64,000 nt of DNA from Dysidea avara (lineage: Eukaryota; Porifera; Demospongiae; Dictyoceratida; Dysideidae), in contig NC_089279.1 of NCBI RefSeq assembly GCF_963678975.1, positions 24,972,004 to 25,036,003 on the forward strand, written 5' to 3'. Every line of letters begins with the position of its first letter. Positions within the stretch are counted from its first letter, which is position 1. The position numbers and the translations under genes are program-made. This document shows, in pieces, positions 24,584 through 35,900 of this stretch. A model generated the notes under the pieces. The model searched no databases and was not told the DNA's origin. It was given only the letters and a program-made list of their open reading frames with translations.

Positions 24584-25520
24584 ATGGATGAAAACCAGCG
24601 CCTCCATTCCAAACGGCGAGGCTTGAAGGGAAGCGTCACCAAGCTCATTGCGAAGGTCGAAGATATGATCTCCGCGGACCTCGAGGGAATTAGTTCCGAA
24701 TCCGTCACAGAATCAAGGAAGCTGATGGCCGTCACCACCCTTGCCCAACTCCGGACGAAGCGCAACCAGATCATAGAACTGGATTCCGCCATCGCGGTGA
24801 AGATAGAAGCAGAAAAGGCGTTTGAGGAGGAAACGATTAGTGCTGACACTTACCAGCTCACTCTAGAAGAAAGGATTGCCTTTCTTGCCGAGTTCATCCG
24901 CAAGGCGGGTCTACCTCCACCACCTGTAGTATCCTCACCGCCAGTGTTGCCACCCACCTCAGCAGCTGACACCCTAAGTGGTACAACTCACACAGAGCCA
25001 GTACACGTGAGTCCTAGCAGTATGCATACACATGACACATTAGCTACACCACATGCATTCCAAAACGTCAGCCGGCTCCCTAAGTTATCTCTCCCCACTT
25101 TCAGCGGAGATTCCCTACAATGGCAAATGTTTTGGGATTCATTCAATGCAGCAGTCCATTTGAATCCAAGCCTTAGTGGTGTGCAAAAATTTAACTATTT
25201 ACGTGCACAACTGCATGGTGATGCTTCTCGTGTCATTGCCGGTTTCTCCCTCACTGACCACAATTATGAACACTATCACCTTGCTGAAGGGCAGGTTTGG
25301 CCAGTCTTACAAACTTGTCAATGCTCACATGGAAGCACTTCTTAATTTAGGGAAGCCATCCAACAGTTTATGTGGTTTACAAGCCTTTTATGATTCAGTA
25401 GAGAAGCACATGAGGGCCTTGTCATCCCTAGGCAAGTCCTCTGATTCATATGGCTCCCTGTTGACTTCATCACTAAGTTGCCCATTGAGACTAAGAAACA
25501 CATGGCACGTGAGCACTGCA
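24584..25520 (+). pseudogene. BEL/Pao gag region, frameshifted
   Basis: From ATG 24584 (MDENQRLHSKRRGLKG). An N-terminal helical part is followed by a Pro-rich linker and the DUF1759 capsid-like domain from about residue 165 (LPKLSLPTFSGDSLQWQMFW). Frames change near 25275 and again near 25470. Both are single-position shifts within conserved text, and no restored product is given here. Confidence 0.85.
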
Positions 25521-26839
25521 ATTTAGAATGGACCGTCAATGATGATATGGCTAGCATGCTCAAGGAGATACAAATCCTTGAGATGAGTCAGTGTGTGGGG
25601 AAATCCGTGAGCTTTGACAACACCATGCCTACTACTGGCACCTTTCATGCAAACACAGAGCGAACAACACGCAGTCACCACTCCTATGATGAACATCAGA
25701 AACGGGAACCAGTTTGTGTGTATTGTAAGGGTAATCACACCATTAGGTGTACCAAGGTTGTTGATCCCAAGGAAAGGCTGGCAATTGTACGAAGAGAGAA
25801 TTTGTGTTTCAACTGTTTAGCAAAACACAATGCAACACAGTGTCACTCTAAGTTCACCTGTAGAGAGTGTAGGAAACGACACCATACCAGTCTTTGCCAT
25901 GCCTTTGTTGTTGCAGATGTACCATCACCACCTGCCAGCACCTCCACACAACCTGTTAACACTGCCACACAACCCACTAATACAGCACCAGCAAACACCC
26001 AACAGGCTTCAACTGAAGCCTCACTGACTACAATGACACCATTGTCAGCACATTATACTAGTGTTTGTTTGCTGAAGACTGCAATTGCTGTTGTTTCATC
26101 AGACACAGTTAGGGCCGAAGGGAACATTCTATTTGACGAAGGATCACAACGATCCTTTGTTACACAACAGTTGGCTAATCACTTACAGCTTCAGCCAACC
26201 CACCACGAAACAGTATCAGTTTCATCCTTTGGGGCACAAGTGACTTCCCCTAACAGTCTTGATGTAGCAACATTGTTTGTACACACCCTGAAGGGCAGCC
26301 GTATTCCTATCTCAGTTCTTATTGTGCCCAAGCTTGCAGCTCCAATTAGGAACTCAGTGCGTGCCTGTCTGAAAGACATACCATACCTCAAAGACCTTCT
26401 ACTTGCCCATCCAGTGACCTCAGATGAGAACTTTGAGATTTCTGTCCTCATAGGTGCAGACTTCTACTGGCAGTTCGTCCAAGACTGCATAGTTCGGGGT
26501 GAAGGACCTACCGCTGTGCAATCACACCTTGGCTACCTACTGTCTGGCCCACTCACTTTGTCCCACCCTGTGGAGACTACTAACCTTCATATTGCCATCC
26601 TATCGTGTACCAGTGTGACTGAAGGTATGGATGTGTTTTGGGAGTCAGAATCTGTAGGTACCGTGCCAACAGGAGAAACCCGGATGATGTCTTTCTTCGG
26701 CGATACATGCACACACACATCACTGAGCAGCCTGATGGAACATACAGCCTACGTTTCCCGTGGAAGGACAGTCACCCACTACTGCCATCTAACTACACCG
26801 TATGCTACAGGCGTACCAGGTCGCTGGCACTCCGGCTAG
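25478..26839 (+). pseudogene. BEL/Pao zinc knuckles and aspartic protease region
   Basis: An open stretch of about 450 codons. CCHC-like knuckles are visible at CVYCKGNHTIRCTK, CFNCLAKHNATQC and CRECRKRHHTSLC. The protease region is around ILFDEGSQRSFVTQQL, and the inter-domain part contains VLIGADFYWQF. A frame change near 26620 separates it from the RT region. Confidence 0.85.
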
Positions 26840-28408
26840 CTAAGACACCAGGGCTATTGAAGATGTATGGAGAAATCATCAAGGAGCAGGAGAAATGAGG
26901 TTTTATTGAGAAGGTGAATACCACTAGCAGTCAGGCCAACGTACACTATATCCCTCACCATCCTGTGAGGAAGGAATCAGCCACAACACCAATCAGAATA
27001 GTGTATGACTGCAGCTGTAAGCAATCCCCCGATACACCAAGTCTGAATGACTGTCTACACCCAGGCCCACTATTTCTCAATGACCTCTGTGCAATCCTTC
27101 TCCATTTCCGCCAACATAGTTTTGCCTTTTCGGCTGACATCGAAAAGGCTTTTCTTCATGTCTACCTTGCTGAAACTGACAGAGATAGCACACGCTTCCT
27201 ATGGCTATCAGATCCTACAGATGGGCATAGCCCATTCATCACTTACCGGTTTAGAGTAGTTTTGTTCGGTGCCACTAGCTCCCCTTTCATGTTAAACGCT
27301 GCACTTACGTTCCACCTGACTAAGTATGTTTCACTAGTAGCCAAGGATCTCCTCAGTAACTTGTATGTAGACAATGTGTTTGTCAGGCCGTGCCACGGAG
27401 CACGCTGTGCTAGAATACTTCAGAGAAGCTCGATCCTTACTAGGTAGTGCAGGTTTTAATCTACGTTCCTGGTCCTCCAACTGCACAGACTTACAAGTTT
27501 TAGCATCAGAACAACAGGTTGCTGAGCCTAGCAACCCTGTTAAGGTGCTTGGAGTGCACTGGGACACCAGGAGCGATCAGCTTTTTCTTTCACCCTGTAC
27601 AGCCACTGCTACCCAGCGTACTACCACCAAAAGAGAGATACTTAGGTGGTCCTCAGGAATTTTTGATCCTCTAGGGTTCATCTCACCTGTCACTATTAGA
27701 GCAAAACTGTTTCTCCAGCAACTGTGGCAGGAACGTGTTGATTGGGATGTACCACTTAACACACCACTCAATACGGAGTGGCATACTATTGCTGCTAACA
27801 TTACTGATGCTATGACATTCTCATTGCCTCGCAAGTATGCTGCTTCTATTCCACCACCTGAGAACACCACCACAGTTCTCCATGTGTTCGCAGATGCAAG
27901 TCTCAAGGCTTACGGAGCAGCTGCTTACATACAACAGAACAACCAGCCTGCTTCATTTGTGATGTCAAAGTCCAGAGCAGCCCCACTTAAGCAAATCACG
28001 CTACCCAAGTTGGAACTGATGGCAGCAGTACTTGCAGCAAGGTTAAGTGAATTTGTTAGAACTTCCTTAAGTATTGACTGCGTCTTATATCTGTGGTCTG
28101 ATAGTCAAATCGTCTTGTACTGGATCACCAGCCAGAAGAAACTGAAGCCATTTGTTGATCATAGTGTAAGTGAAACGCGATCAATCTCTACCAACTGGAA
28201 GTACTGTCCATCGGCAGATAATCCTACTGACCTCTTAACTAGAGGAATCAGTACCCAGCAATTGGCTTCAGCAACTCTTTGGCAACAAGGTCCATCATGG
28301 TTGCAGTTACAAGATCAATGGCCAACTTGGAATCCATCATCAGAAACACTACTCATTCAGATGCAAGAGGAATTGGATGACCAACCAATTGAACAAACTC
28401 TGCTCTGA
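26638..28408 (+). pseudogene. BEL/Pao reverse transcriptase and RNase H region
   Basis: The RT has an active-site box of the Y-V-D-N form near 27365 and FSADIEKAFLHV near 27130. RNase H follows with VFADASLKAYGAAAY and LPKLELMAAVLAAR. An in-frame TGA lies at 26896-26898, a frame change near 27395 (just after the YVDN box), and a stop at 28406. Confidence 0.85.
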
Positions 28409-28425
28409 CCTCACCAGCAAATTTT

Positions 28426-30120
28426 TTGCAGGTCATGGATGTCACCAAGTACAGTAGTTTACAGAAACTACTTGCAGTCACTGCATATGTACTTCGCTTT
28501 ATTAACACAACACGGCAACTTTCTCACAATACGGGACAACTGACAACATTTGAACTCGCAAAGGCTAAACTGAAGTGGCTATACACAATCCAACATGAAG
28601 TGTTTCCTGAAGAGATTGTTAATCTCCAATCGTCATCTCGTAGCCGCCTTCCTTTGGTGCGACAGCTGAGGCTGTTCTTAGATGATGACCAACTGCTTAG
28701 ATGTGGCGGGCGAATTCACAATGCCCCATTGTCAGAACTTGCCAAGTTTCCGTATTTGTTACCATCAAAGCACCACTTCACCAAACTTATCATACTCCAC
28801 ACACACATTCAGCAACACCACAGCGGTGTTCATGCTACCCTGACGACAGTACGCCAGCAGTATTGGATACCGTCAGGCAGACAGCGTATCCGTTCACTGC
28901 TTCGCACATGTGTCACCTGCAAGAAAACTGCAGGTAGACCATACCAGACACCAGACTCTCCACCGCTCCTTAAGTGCAGGGTTAATGCCGTCCACCCATT
29001 TGAAGTGACCAGAGTGGACTTTACTGGTGCTCTCTATGTTCGTTGCAGTGATGGTGAACAGAAAGTGTATGTCTGTCTGTTCCCATGCGCTGTATCCAGA
29101 GCTGCGCATCTGGAAACCGTTATTGATCTAACCCATGAGTGTTTTTTGCAGGCATTTCGACGATTTACCAGCAGGAGATCTCTTCCGAAAGTGATGATAT
29201 CGGACAATGCTACCACCGTTTTAGCCACCGGGGAGGAACTGCAGAGTGTACTGTCATCTGCAGCATTAGCAGATAACCTTGCCAGGAGGGGTGTTGAATG
29301 GCACTTCATTCCCAAGCGTGCACCCTTGTTTGGTGGCTTTTGGGAAAGGTTAATAGGTTTGACGAAGTCAGCACTGAAGAGAGTCCTAGGCCGAACCCAT
29401 GCCACTCTTGAGAGTCTTCGAACCTTGATAACAGAAGTGGAGGCAGTACTGAACAATCACCCCCTGACCTACAGCTCACCAGATGTGGATGACCCCAGTC
29501 CAATCACACCTGCTCACTTATTGTATGGGAGACCAATTATCACCTTACCCCACTATGATGTAACAACAGATGAAATTGACGATCCAACTTACGGTGATGA
29601 TTCTGATGTACGAAGAAGAGCCAAGGTTCAGGCAGTAATAATTAGTCATTTCTGGAGGCGGTGGAGTAGGGAGTATCTCACTGCCCTGCGTGAATTTCAC
29701 CTTGCGTCAGGCAATAATGTGCAGACTGTGAAGGAGGGAGATGTAGTCCAAATTCATGATGACTGCCCAAGTATTCAGTGGAGACTGGGAGTCGTGGAGC
29801 AACTGAACAAGGGTGCGGATGGACTAATTCGTAGTGTGCAATTGAGGACCTCTACTGGAAAGACCAATCGCCCAATAGCGAAACTTTATCCATTAGAAGT
29901 GACAGCAGAGAAGACGACCACAACCACATCACAGACCACAACCACATCACAGACCACAACCACATCACAGACCACAACCACATCACAGACCACAGATGGT
30001 GATGTGCCTACATCTTCCACCAGACCTGTTCGTACAGCAGCAAAGAAGGGACGAGAGCAGATGAAACAATGGACCGCACTATTACGTGGCCCCCCGGAGG
30101 ATGTCACGGACAGTGATTAA
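28426..30120 (+). pseudogene. BEL/Pao integrase, long open part
   Basis: About 564 codons open. It contains an HHCC zinc motif (HTHIQQHHSG ... CVTCKK) and the DDE core with Asp in VTRVDFTGA, Asp in KVMISDNATT and Glu in FGGFWERLIG. A Thr-rich C-terminal tail follows. The frame ends 19 bases inside the 3' LTR. The tail contains an 18-bp unit repeated about four times (29918-29995). Confidence 0.9.
29918..29995 (+). repeat. 18-bp tandem repeat in the integrase tail
   Basis: The unit ACAACCACATCACAGACC is repeated about four times, encoding cycles of TTTSQT. In frame with the integrase, so likely tolerated length variation. Confidence 0.85.
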
Positions 30121-30271
30121 CACAATTAACATTGTAGACTGTTACTATTATTAGCCGTTGTAATTGTTATGCACATGTGTGATTCTAACACATTAGATCA
30201 GTTGGTATTCAGTGTGAACACGTGTAGTAGCTTCGTTCTGATCTCACACATTTACGCCACTATACTCCACA
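30102..30271 (+). repeat. 3' LTR of BEL/Pao element
   Basis: Same ends as the 5' LTR. The integrase stop codon (30118-30120) lies within it. Confidence 0.95.
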
Positions 30272-30411
30272 AAAATAAAAGAGAATGTAAAATGAGGAAA
30301 TAAGTACAAGTATTGTATGCATAAAGTACATATTGTATGTACATACAAGGTACACCCTCATACAAACATATATACTCTAAGCAAGCACACACTACACACA
30401 AATAGACACAC

Positions 30412-30489
30412 CTGTGACTCGCAGTGTGTCAGTAATGGTCCACCTACTGTCACTTCCATTGTAAGGTAGACCTTGTACTTCCATAACAC
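30412..30489 (-). CDS. possible exon, product not recognised
   Basis: On the minus strand a TGTTGTAG acceptor and a GTCACAG/GTGTGT donor bound 78 bases. One frame reads VMEVQGLPYNGSDSRWTITD. No family is recognised. It may belong to the same minus-strand gene as the GLG1-like exons at 23094-23770, with the BEL element in an intron, but no continuity can be shown. Confidence 0.25.
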
Positions 30490-30508
30490 CTACAACACAA
30501 GCTGTAGG

Positions 30509-30775
30509 CAGGGCCGCCCAGAGAAATTAAGGGGCCCAATAACTACCCATCACCAACCATATCTCCTTATCTATAAGCTTGCTACACTGCTTCTCTGAAG
30601 AATACTGTGACTGCTCTATTAGAGTATTTAGATCTGACTGCTCTATTAGAGTATATCGATCTTTTAAACAGGTATTCGGGGGGCCCTTCGTGGGGCCCCT
30701 TTCAGGGTGGGGCCCGGGGCAAAATGCCCCAGTTGCCCCCCCCCCCCCCCCCCCCCCCCCCTGTGGGCGGCCCTG
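30509..30775. mobile_element. hAT-type MITE with CAGGGCCGCCCA ends, 267 bp
   Basis: Ends CAGGGCCGCCCA and the complement TGGGCGGCCCTG. Exact 8-bp duplications GCTGTAGG at 30501-30508 and 30776-30783. It contains two copies of the dispersed 19-bp motif (30608-30626 and 30635-30653) and a pure C run near its right end. Confidence 0.9.
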
Positions 30776-30783
30776 GCTGTAGG

Positions 30784-31313
30784 ATAGCTAGCTAGTAGCT
30801 CAAATTACTAATCTGGTGACACCCTCTGAAAACAAAGAAGTAATGTCAAGTCGGTCACAATAACTGTATCTCCTTACCTCAGCTTGGCTTTGCATGCATG
30901 GTAGTAATAGTAAGTTATCTGAAGATGTGGCGGGGCAAAGGGTCTTCGACAGATTGGGTTGGCACTAATTAGAGTTTTCTTTTTGAACACTTCTTTGACT
31001 TGATCAGGGATGACGCGCTCCTTTAACGGGGTTATATCCGGAGTATCTTGTCCGCCGTCGCGTGTATCGCTACTAGTACTAAACACTCTAAAAAAGTCAA
31101 CATCATACTGCAGCTGTGACCTGAGCGCTAAACACCACGTACCAACGCCCCTTACTAAGCGTGGCTACAATACACACAAGCGCCACCCTCAGATAATAAT
31201 TAAAAGGTTATTTTGACATAATATTGTAACCTAAAAAGTTTACACATGTCGAACCTACAAATTAAAATGTAACAAAAACGGTAGTTTTTCATGATCAGGG
31301 GATATAGAGACTC
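30784..31313. other. stretch downstream of ALDH with an exon-like open frame
   Basis: On the minus strand, 31098 to about 30900 reads YDVDFFRVF, then TPLKERVIPDQVKEVFKKKT, then ICRRPFAPPHLQ. It could be an exon after a CTGCAG acceptor, but I do not recognise it. The rest is the 3' flank of ALDH. Confidence 0.3.
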
Positions 31314-32786
31314 TTAAGAGTTCTTCTCAGGGATCTTGATGGTGATCGTCTTCACCTCGGAATATTGTTGCAGCCCATATTCTCCTAACTCGCGACCATT
31401 GCCAGATTGCTTGAAGCCTCCGAAAGGTACTTGGGCTTGAAGAACATCATAGCAATTTACCCAGACCGTGCCAGCCCTGATCCCATGAGCTACTGTCATT
31501 GCTTTGTCGATACTTGCAGTAAAGACAGAGGCTGCTAAGCCATAGATGGTTTTGTTGGCACGTTCAATCAGCTCATCAACATCCTTGAATTTCATGATCT
31601 GCATGACCGGCCCAAATATTTCTTCTTGTGCAATTCTCATATCATCTTGGACATCACTGAAAACAGTGGGCTCAATGAAAAAGCCTTTATCACCAGAGCG
31701 CTTTCCACCACACTGCAGGTTAGCTCCTTCTTTTTTCCCACTTTCAATAAGATCCATGATCTTGTCAAACTGCTCTTGATCGACCTGAGCACCTTGTTCA
31801 TTCTGGTCATCAAATGGGTCACCAACTTTGCGCTTCTTGGCTCTCTCGACGCTTCTTCGTACAAACTCATCATAAATGCTCTCTTCCACAAATGTACGAG
31901 ATCCTGCACAGCAGCACTGCCCCTGGTTGAAGAACAAAGCAAAGTGGCTCATCTCTACTGCTGTATCAAGGTCAGCATCCGCGAAAATAACGTTGGGGCT
32001 CTTTCCCCCAAGCTCAAGAGTGATCCTCTTCAAGTTGGTAGCTCCCGCAGCTTGTTGAATGAGGTGGCCGACCTCTGTAGAGCCAGTAAATGCAACTTTG
32101 TCAACATCGGGGTGGCCAGATATAGCAGCACCAGCAGTGGGACCATACCCAGGAACAACATTGACTACACCAGGTGGAAATCCAGCTTCCTTAATTAGTG
32201 ATCCAACGTAGAGAGCTGTGAGCGGTGTCTGCTCAGCAGGTTTCAGTACAACCACATTTCCGGCACACAGTGCTGGTCCCAACTTCCAAGCTTGCATCAG
32301 GAGAGGGAAATTCCATGGAATGATTTGGCCACAAACTCCAACTGGTTCCAGCCTGGTCATGCTCATGTAAGGCCCATCCACAGGAATTGTCTTTCCATGT
32401 ATCTTATCAGCCCAGCCAGCATAGTACCTGTAGCATTTGAGAGTAAGGTCTAGATCTATGTTATACGAATCCTTGTACGGCTTTCCGTTATCCAGTGTCT
32501 CAAGACGAGCTAGATACTCGCGGTCTCTCTCGATAAGATCGGCCAGCTTGTTCAACAGTCGCCCACGCTCTGAAGCATCCAACTTGCGCCAGGGACTATT
32601 CCAACGAAATGCTTCCTTAGCGGCTTTCACGGCCTTATCAACATCAGCTTTATCTCCTTCTTGTACTTCGCATACTTTCTCTCCTGTAGAAGGATTAATG
32701 TTTGTGAAGGTCTTTCCACTGACGGAATTGCACCATTCGTTGTTAATAAAGATCTGCGTATACTTGATCTCCGTAGACGCACTCAT
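31314..32786 (-). CDS. aldehyde dehydrogenase, ALDH1/2 type, complete
   Basis: A single open frame of 490 residues, the usual length for ALDH1/ALDH2. NAD-dependent oxidation of aldehydes such as retinal or acetaldehyde; the substrate cannot be told from sequence. Key residues: Asn159 in [14 protein letters not shown] at 233-240, Glu258 in LELGGKSP, Cys292 in the middle of [10 protein letters not shown]. It ends in IPEKNS, like vertebrate ALDH1/2. No intron interrupts it. Start: ATG 32786 gives MSASTEIKY, shared with the left paralogue. In-frame ATGs at 32816 and 32870 would add 10 or 28 residues, but a TATATAA-like box at 32838-32844 suggests transcription starts between them. No targeting signal is evident, so it is probably cytosolic. 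It shares its promoter with the divergent SHARPIN-like gene. Confidence 0.93.
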   Translation of the reverse strand: MSASTEIKYTQIFINNEWCNSVSGKTFTNINPSTGEKVCEVQEGDKADVDKAVKAAKEAFRWNSPWRKLDASERGRLLNKLADLIERDREYLARLETLDNGKPYKDSYNIDLDLTLKCYRYYAGWADKIHGKTIPVDGPYMSMTRLEPVGVCGQIIPWNFPLLMQAWKLGPALCAGNVVVLKPAEQTPLTALYVGSLIKEAGFPPGVVNVVPGYGPTAGAAISGHPDVDKVAFTGSTEVGHLIQQAAGATNLKRITLELGGKSPNVIFADADLDTAVEMSHFALFFNQGQCCCAGSRTFVEESIYDEFVRRSVERAKKRKVGDPFDDQNEQGAQVDQEQFDKIMDLIESGKKEGANLQCGGKRSGDKGFFIEPTVFSDVQDDMRIAQEEIFGPVMQIMKFKDVDELIERANKTIYGLAASVFTASIDKAMTVAHGIRAGTVWVNCYDVLQAQVPFGGFKQSGNGRELGEYGLQQYSEVKTITIKIPEKNS

Positions 32787-32946
32787 CTTTTGTTTCTTAC
32801 TGGGCGGACTGCTCATGATTATAGCGCGTGACCTCCTTATATACGGATGGAATTTTTGGTCAGTCCACAATAGTAATTATAAACATGGCACTATGAATGT
32901 GGCGCATGCGTTAAAGGTGGCAAGACTAAGGGTAATTCCCTTGAAA
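32787..32946. promoter_or_regulatory. bidirectional promoter between ALDH and the SHARPIN-like gene
   Basis: Only 160 bp separate the two divergent start codons. On the minus strand a TATATAA-type box lies at 32838-32844. A block at 32895-32945 (CGCATGCGTTAAAGGTGG ... AAGGGTAATTCCC) is conserved in the left paralogue although the gene it once served there is dead. That is consistent with selection through ALDH, or with limited age. Confidence 0.65.
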
Positions 32947-35900
32947 ATGGCGGATTATAGAAGGCCTCAGATTTACGCACAACTGCGTCGTTGGGATGAT
33001 TTGAACGACAGATGGATGGATCATTTTGGAAGACAGGACGCACTGGTAGAAATTTTTGTAAACAGAGGCCGAGTGGTGTTGTCGTGTCGGGGACAAAATT
33101 ACCAACAACCGGTAAGTATTCGTGTTAATGACGTTACAATTTAATTGGAGTGTAACTTGTGGTGTTGAAGACTGTCTAGAAACCATACTGTATCTGTCAT
33201 GCACGAGACGGTCTTTCATACTGTTATGACTGCATAATGTTTAGTGTAGACTGTGTGTTGTGATTAGGCATGACTATCATCAGGTTTGTGATTGTGCTGT
33301 AGCCGTTTGTCAAGATAACACACATATTTGGGTTACTGAGAAATTTTATTCCATTTACTGTATACGTAAAAATTTTTGAGGTGGAAAATTTTCGTAGATC
33401 AGCTTTCACCTACAAAAATTTTCCTCTGTATCCAGCAATTATGCATTAACTATTGTAACTGCCTAGCTACAAAAATTTTCCTCCGAATCTTGCCATAGTT
33501 GCTCATCTACAAAAGTTTTCTACCTCATAACTTTTTACGTATACGGTACATGTTCAGTAGTTTTGTGCATGTTCCCAGACTGCTTTTTCCCTTTTGTATT
33601 TGGAGGGGGGCACACCGAAAAAGACACACCGAAAAAGACACTCTGAGCATGAGACTACATTTTCAGGAGCACTGCATGAGTACCATAAAACTGAGGAATG
33701 TGACACCTTCGATGTCTGTACATGATTTGAAATCATTTCAACCTGATTTGTGATTTGAAATTGATTTGTGAGATTTGAAACATCACGCATGATTACCGTA
33801 GTGTGATTTGTGAGGTTATTACTGGGTTCTGAAGGACAATAGTTCTTGATTAAAAACTAGTATTGTATCACCGTGTGTTTGTATTGTTAGAAATACGTAT
33901 TCAAGACTAGCTTTCAAGCAGTTTCAATTATTTGCATGGGCGGGTTCACTTGATATTTGTGATTTGGCAGCTGAAGGGCATACGTGATTTGTAGAGGTGT
34001 CATAATCCTACTTTAGTGTAATATTTCTTGTTATATGTCACAATACGTGAAGCTTTTTTATTGTCTGATCATGCCACAAAAAAATGTTATTAGAACACAT
34101 GTTTATGTATGATGCAAGGAACTACCATCATCACACAGTTGATATACTTAGCTAGAAATGTACTGGACTCTTTCAAATGTGAAATATACAAAACCACTCC
34201 AAAAACTATATGCAATGAAATTTAGCATGTAAAGCTAGTTGTACAGTGAAGATTGTTGGATTTAGTCATAGTGAAGTTAAGCAATATACGGAGAATATTT
34301 TATTGATGCTCAAACTGTAGAAGAATTTATACTACGATTACATATTACATGAATATATCCACACTTCCTTGGCTTTTTGTTAATACTTTTTGTGTGGAAG
34401 AAACTTTATGCTATATAGCCAGTATATCACAAAGACAGGGATCACTTTACACTTTATATATGGACTTGCAGATATTTTTAGAATGTTGACAATGTGTGTG
34501 TAGTGTGGGAGTGTGTGATGCTGTATATAACTACTGATGGGTGTCACACCTTCAAAGACTAAACACAAAAAGACAAAAATTTGACAAAATTCTGTGTGGA
34601 GGGTGCAAAAATTTTCCAAACCTTGAAAAGATTGTCATTGCCTATAGAGGTTTTGCAGGGGGCATTCACAGATCATCTGTGAGGAATGAAGACGTTGTGA
34701 GTGGATTGAATACAGCAAATACCAATACATTAGAAAGCTCGCAACTCAAGCCTCAGTATTAGTTTCACTACAAAGGCTTATCTTTATGCAATGGTATATT
34801 GTACCTGTTAAACAGATTTCTGTTCCAAAACTTCTTACTTGTTGGCTGTAAAAATTACTGTGGAATGTTCCACTCTTTATCCACTTGTTACATGAAAAAT
34901 TCCATAGATAATCCGCTTTTGTGTGCATACACATGACTCTGGAACACCTCCTGCAAAACCTCTATACACATTTGCATATGTAGGAACAATGCTGTTTGTT
35001 TTGCTGATTGACATATGCCCATGGTATAATTTCTGATCAAGCTCCCAAACTAACTTTCCAGTAGTAGTTCTATTTGCAAGACATGCGTGGGTATAGTACA
35101 TGTCCCAATTAATGAAAAGGAATTTTTGAAGATCTAAACAGGACAGGATCCTTGGGGTGGTAGTTAACATAAACCACAAATGCCTATTTTGACTTGTCTC
35201 TCTAAGGCAAATTAAATATAGCAAATTACATTTAGTTACCATTCTGTTGATCCCTCCTTGTTTTATTATGTGGTGTCATATCATTGATGTTTTCAGCATC
35301 TGTTAGTTCATTTTTTTTTGGATTCCACAGTTTGAGACTCCTGTTGATGATGCTGCGCTGGTGCGAAGCAATGATCAGATGTTTCAGATCAGCAAGCAAG
35401 GACTGAGGTTGGAACTTTGGTTCAGGAGCTGGAGAGATGGGGATGACTTTCAGCATTGGCTTGGTAGTTTTCAGCTATCATGCAGGGACACAAGTATGCT
35501 GCTTGTACCAGCTGTTTTTTATTGTTTCAGTGCTAACTTGAATTCCTATGATGTAGGTTTTGACACTTAATAAATAATTTGACTTTTTTTGCTTTTAAAT
35601 TTTGTCCCAATATTTTGGGAAAAATTGCATGATTTGAAGCTATAATTGTATTTTGTTTATCAGTACATGATAAATTTTTCCAGGACAGCAGCAGAGCTAC
35701 AATATGTCAACAGGTGAGCTAGTCCATGTTTAATTTCCTAATGGCTTAGATCATATATTGAGTAGTGATTAATTTACATACATGCATACAAACATACATA
35801 CATACATACATACATACATACATACATACATACATACATACATACATACATACATACATACATACATACATACATACATACATACATACGTACGTACATA

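Larger units (their letters stand above)
24328..30271 (+). mobile_element. BEL/Pao LTR retrotransposon, complete but mutated
   Basis: A 5,944-bp element with two 170-bp LTRs, flanked by the 5-bp duplication AAAAT (24323-24327 and 30272-30276). Directly after the 5' LTR the sequence TTGGTGCTGTGACGAAG forms a primer-binding-site-like stretch. The order gag (DUF1759), zinc knuckles, aspartic protease, RT, RNase H, integrase is that of BEL/Pao. The LTRs differ at four positions, all transitions, indicating a fairly recent insertion. The reading frame has several breaks, listed under the coding parts, so this copy is not autonomous. Confidence 0.95.
33112..35330 (+). other. intron 1 of the SHARPIN-like gene
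   Basis: Contains two MITEs (33356-33548 and 34643-34966) and, around 33720-33790, a loose tandem of TGATTTGTGATTTGAAA-type words. No coding sequence in frame with the exons is seen. Confidence 0.6.

Noticed and set aside
32437-33144. A 235-codon plus-strand frame across the ALDH start
   Set aside because: The left part is the antisense of ALDH; only the segment from 32947 is a real exon, and it ends at a GTAAGT donor.
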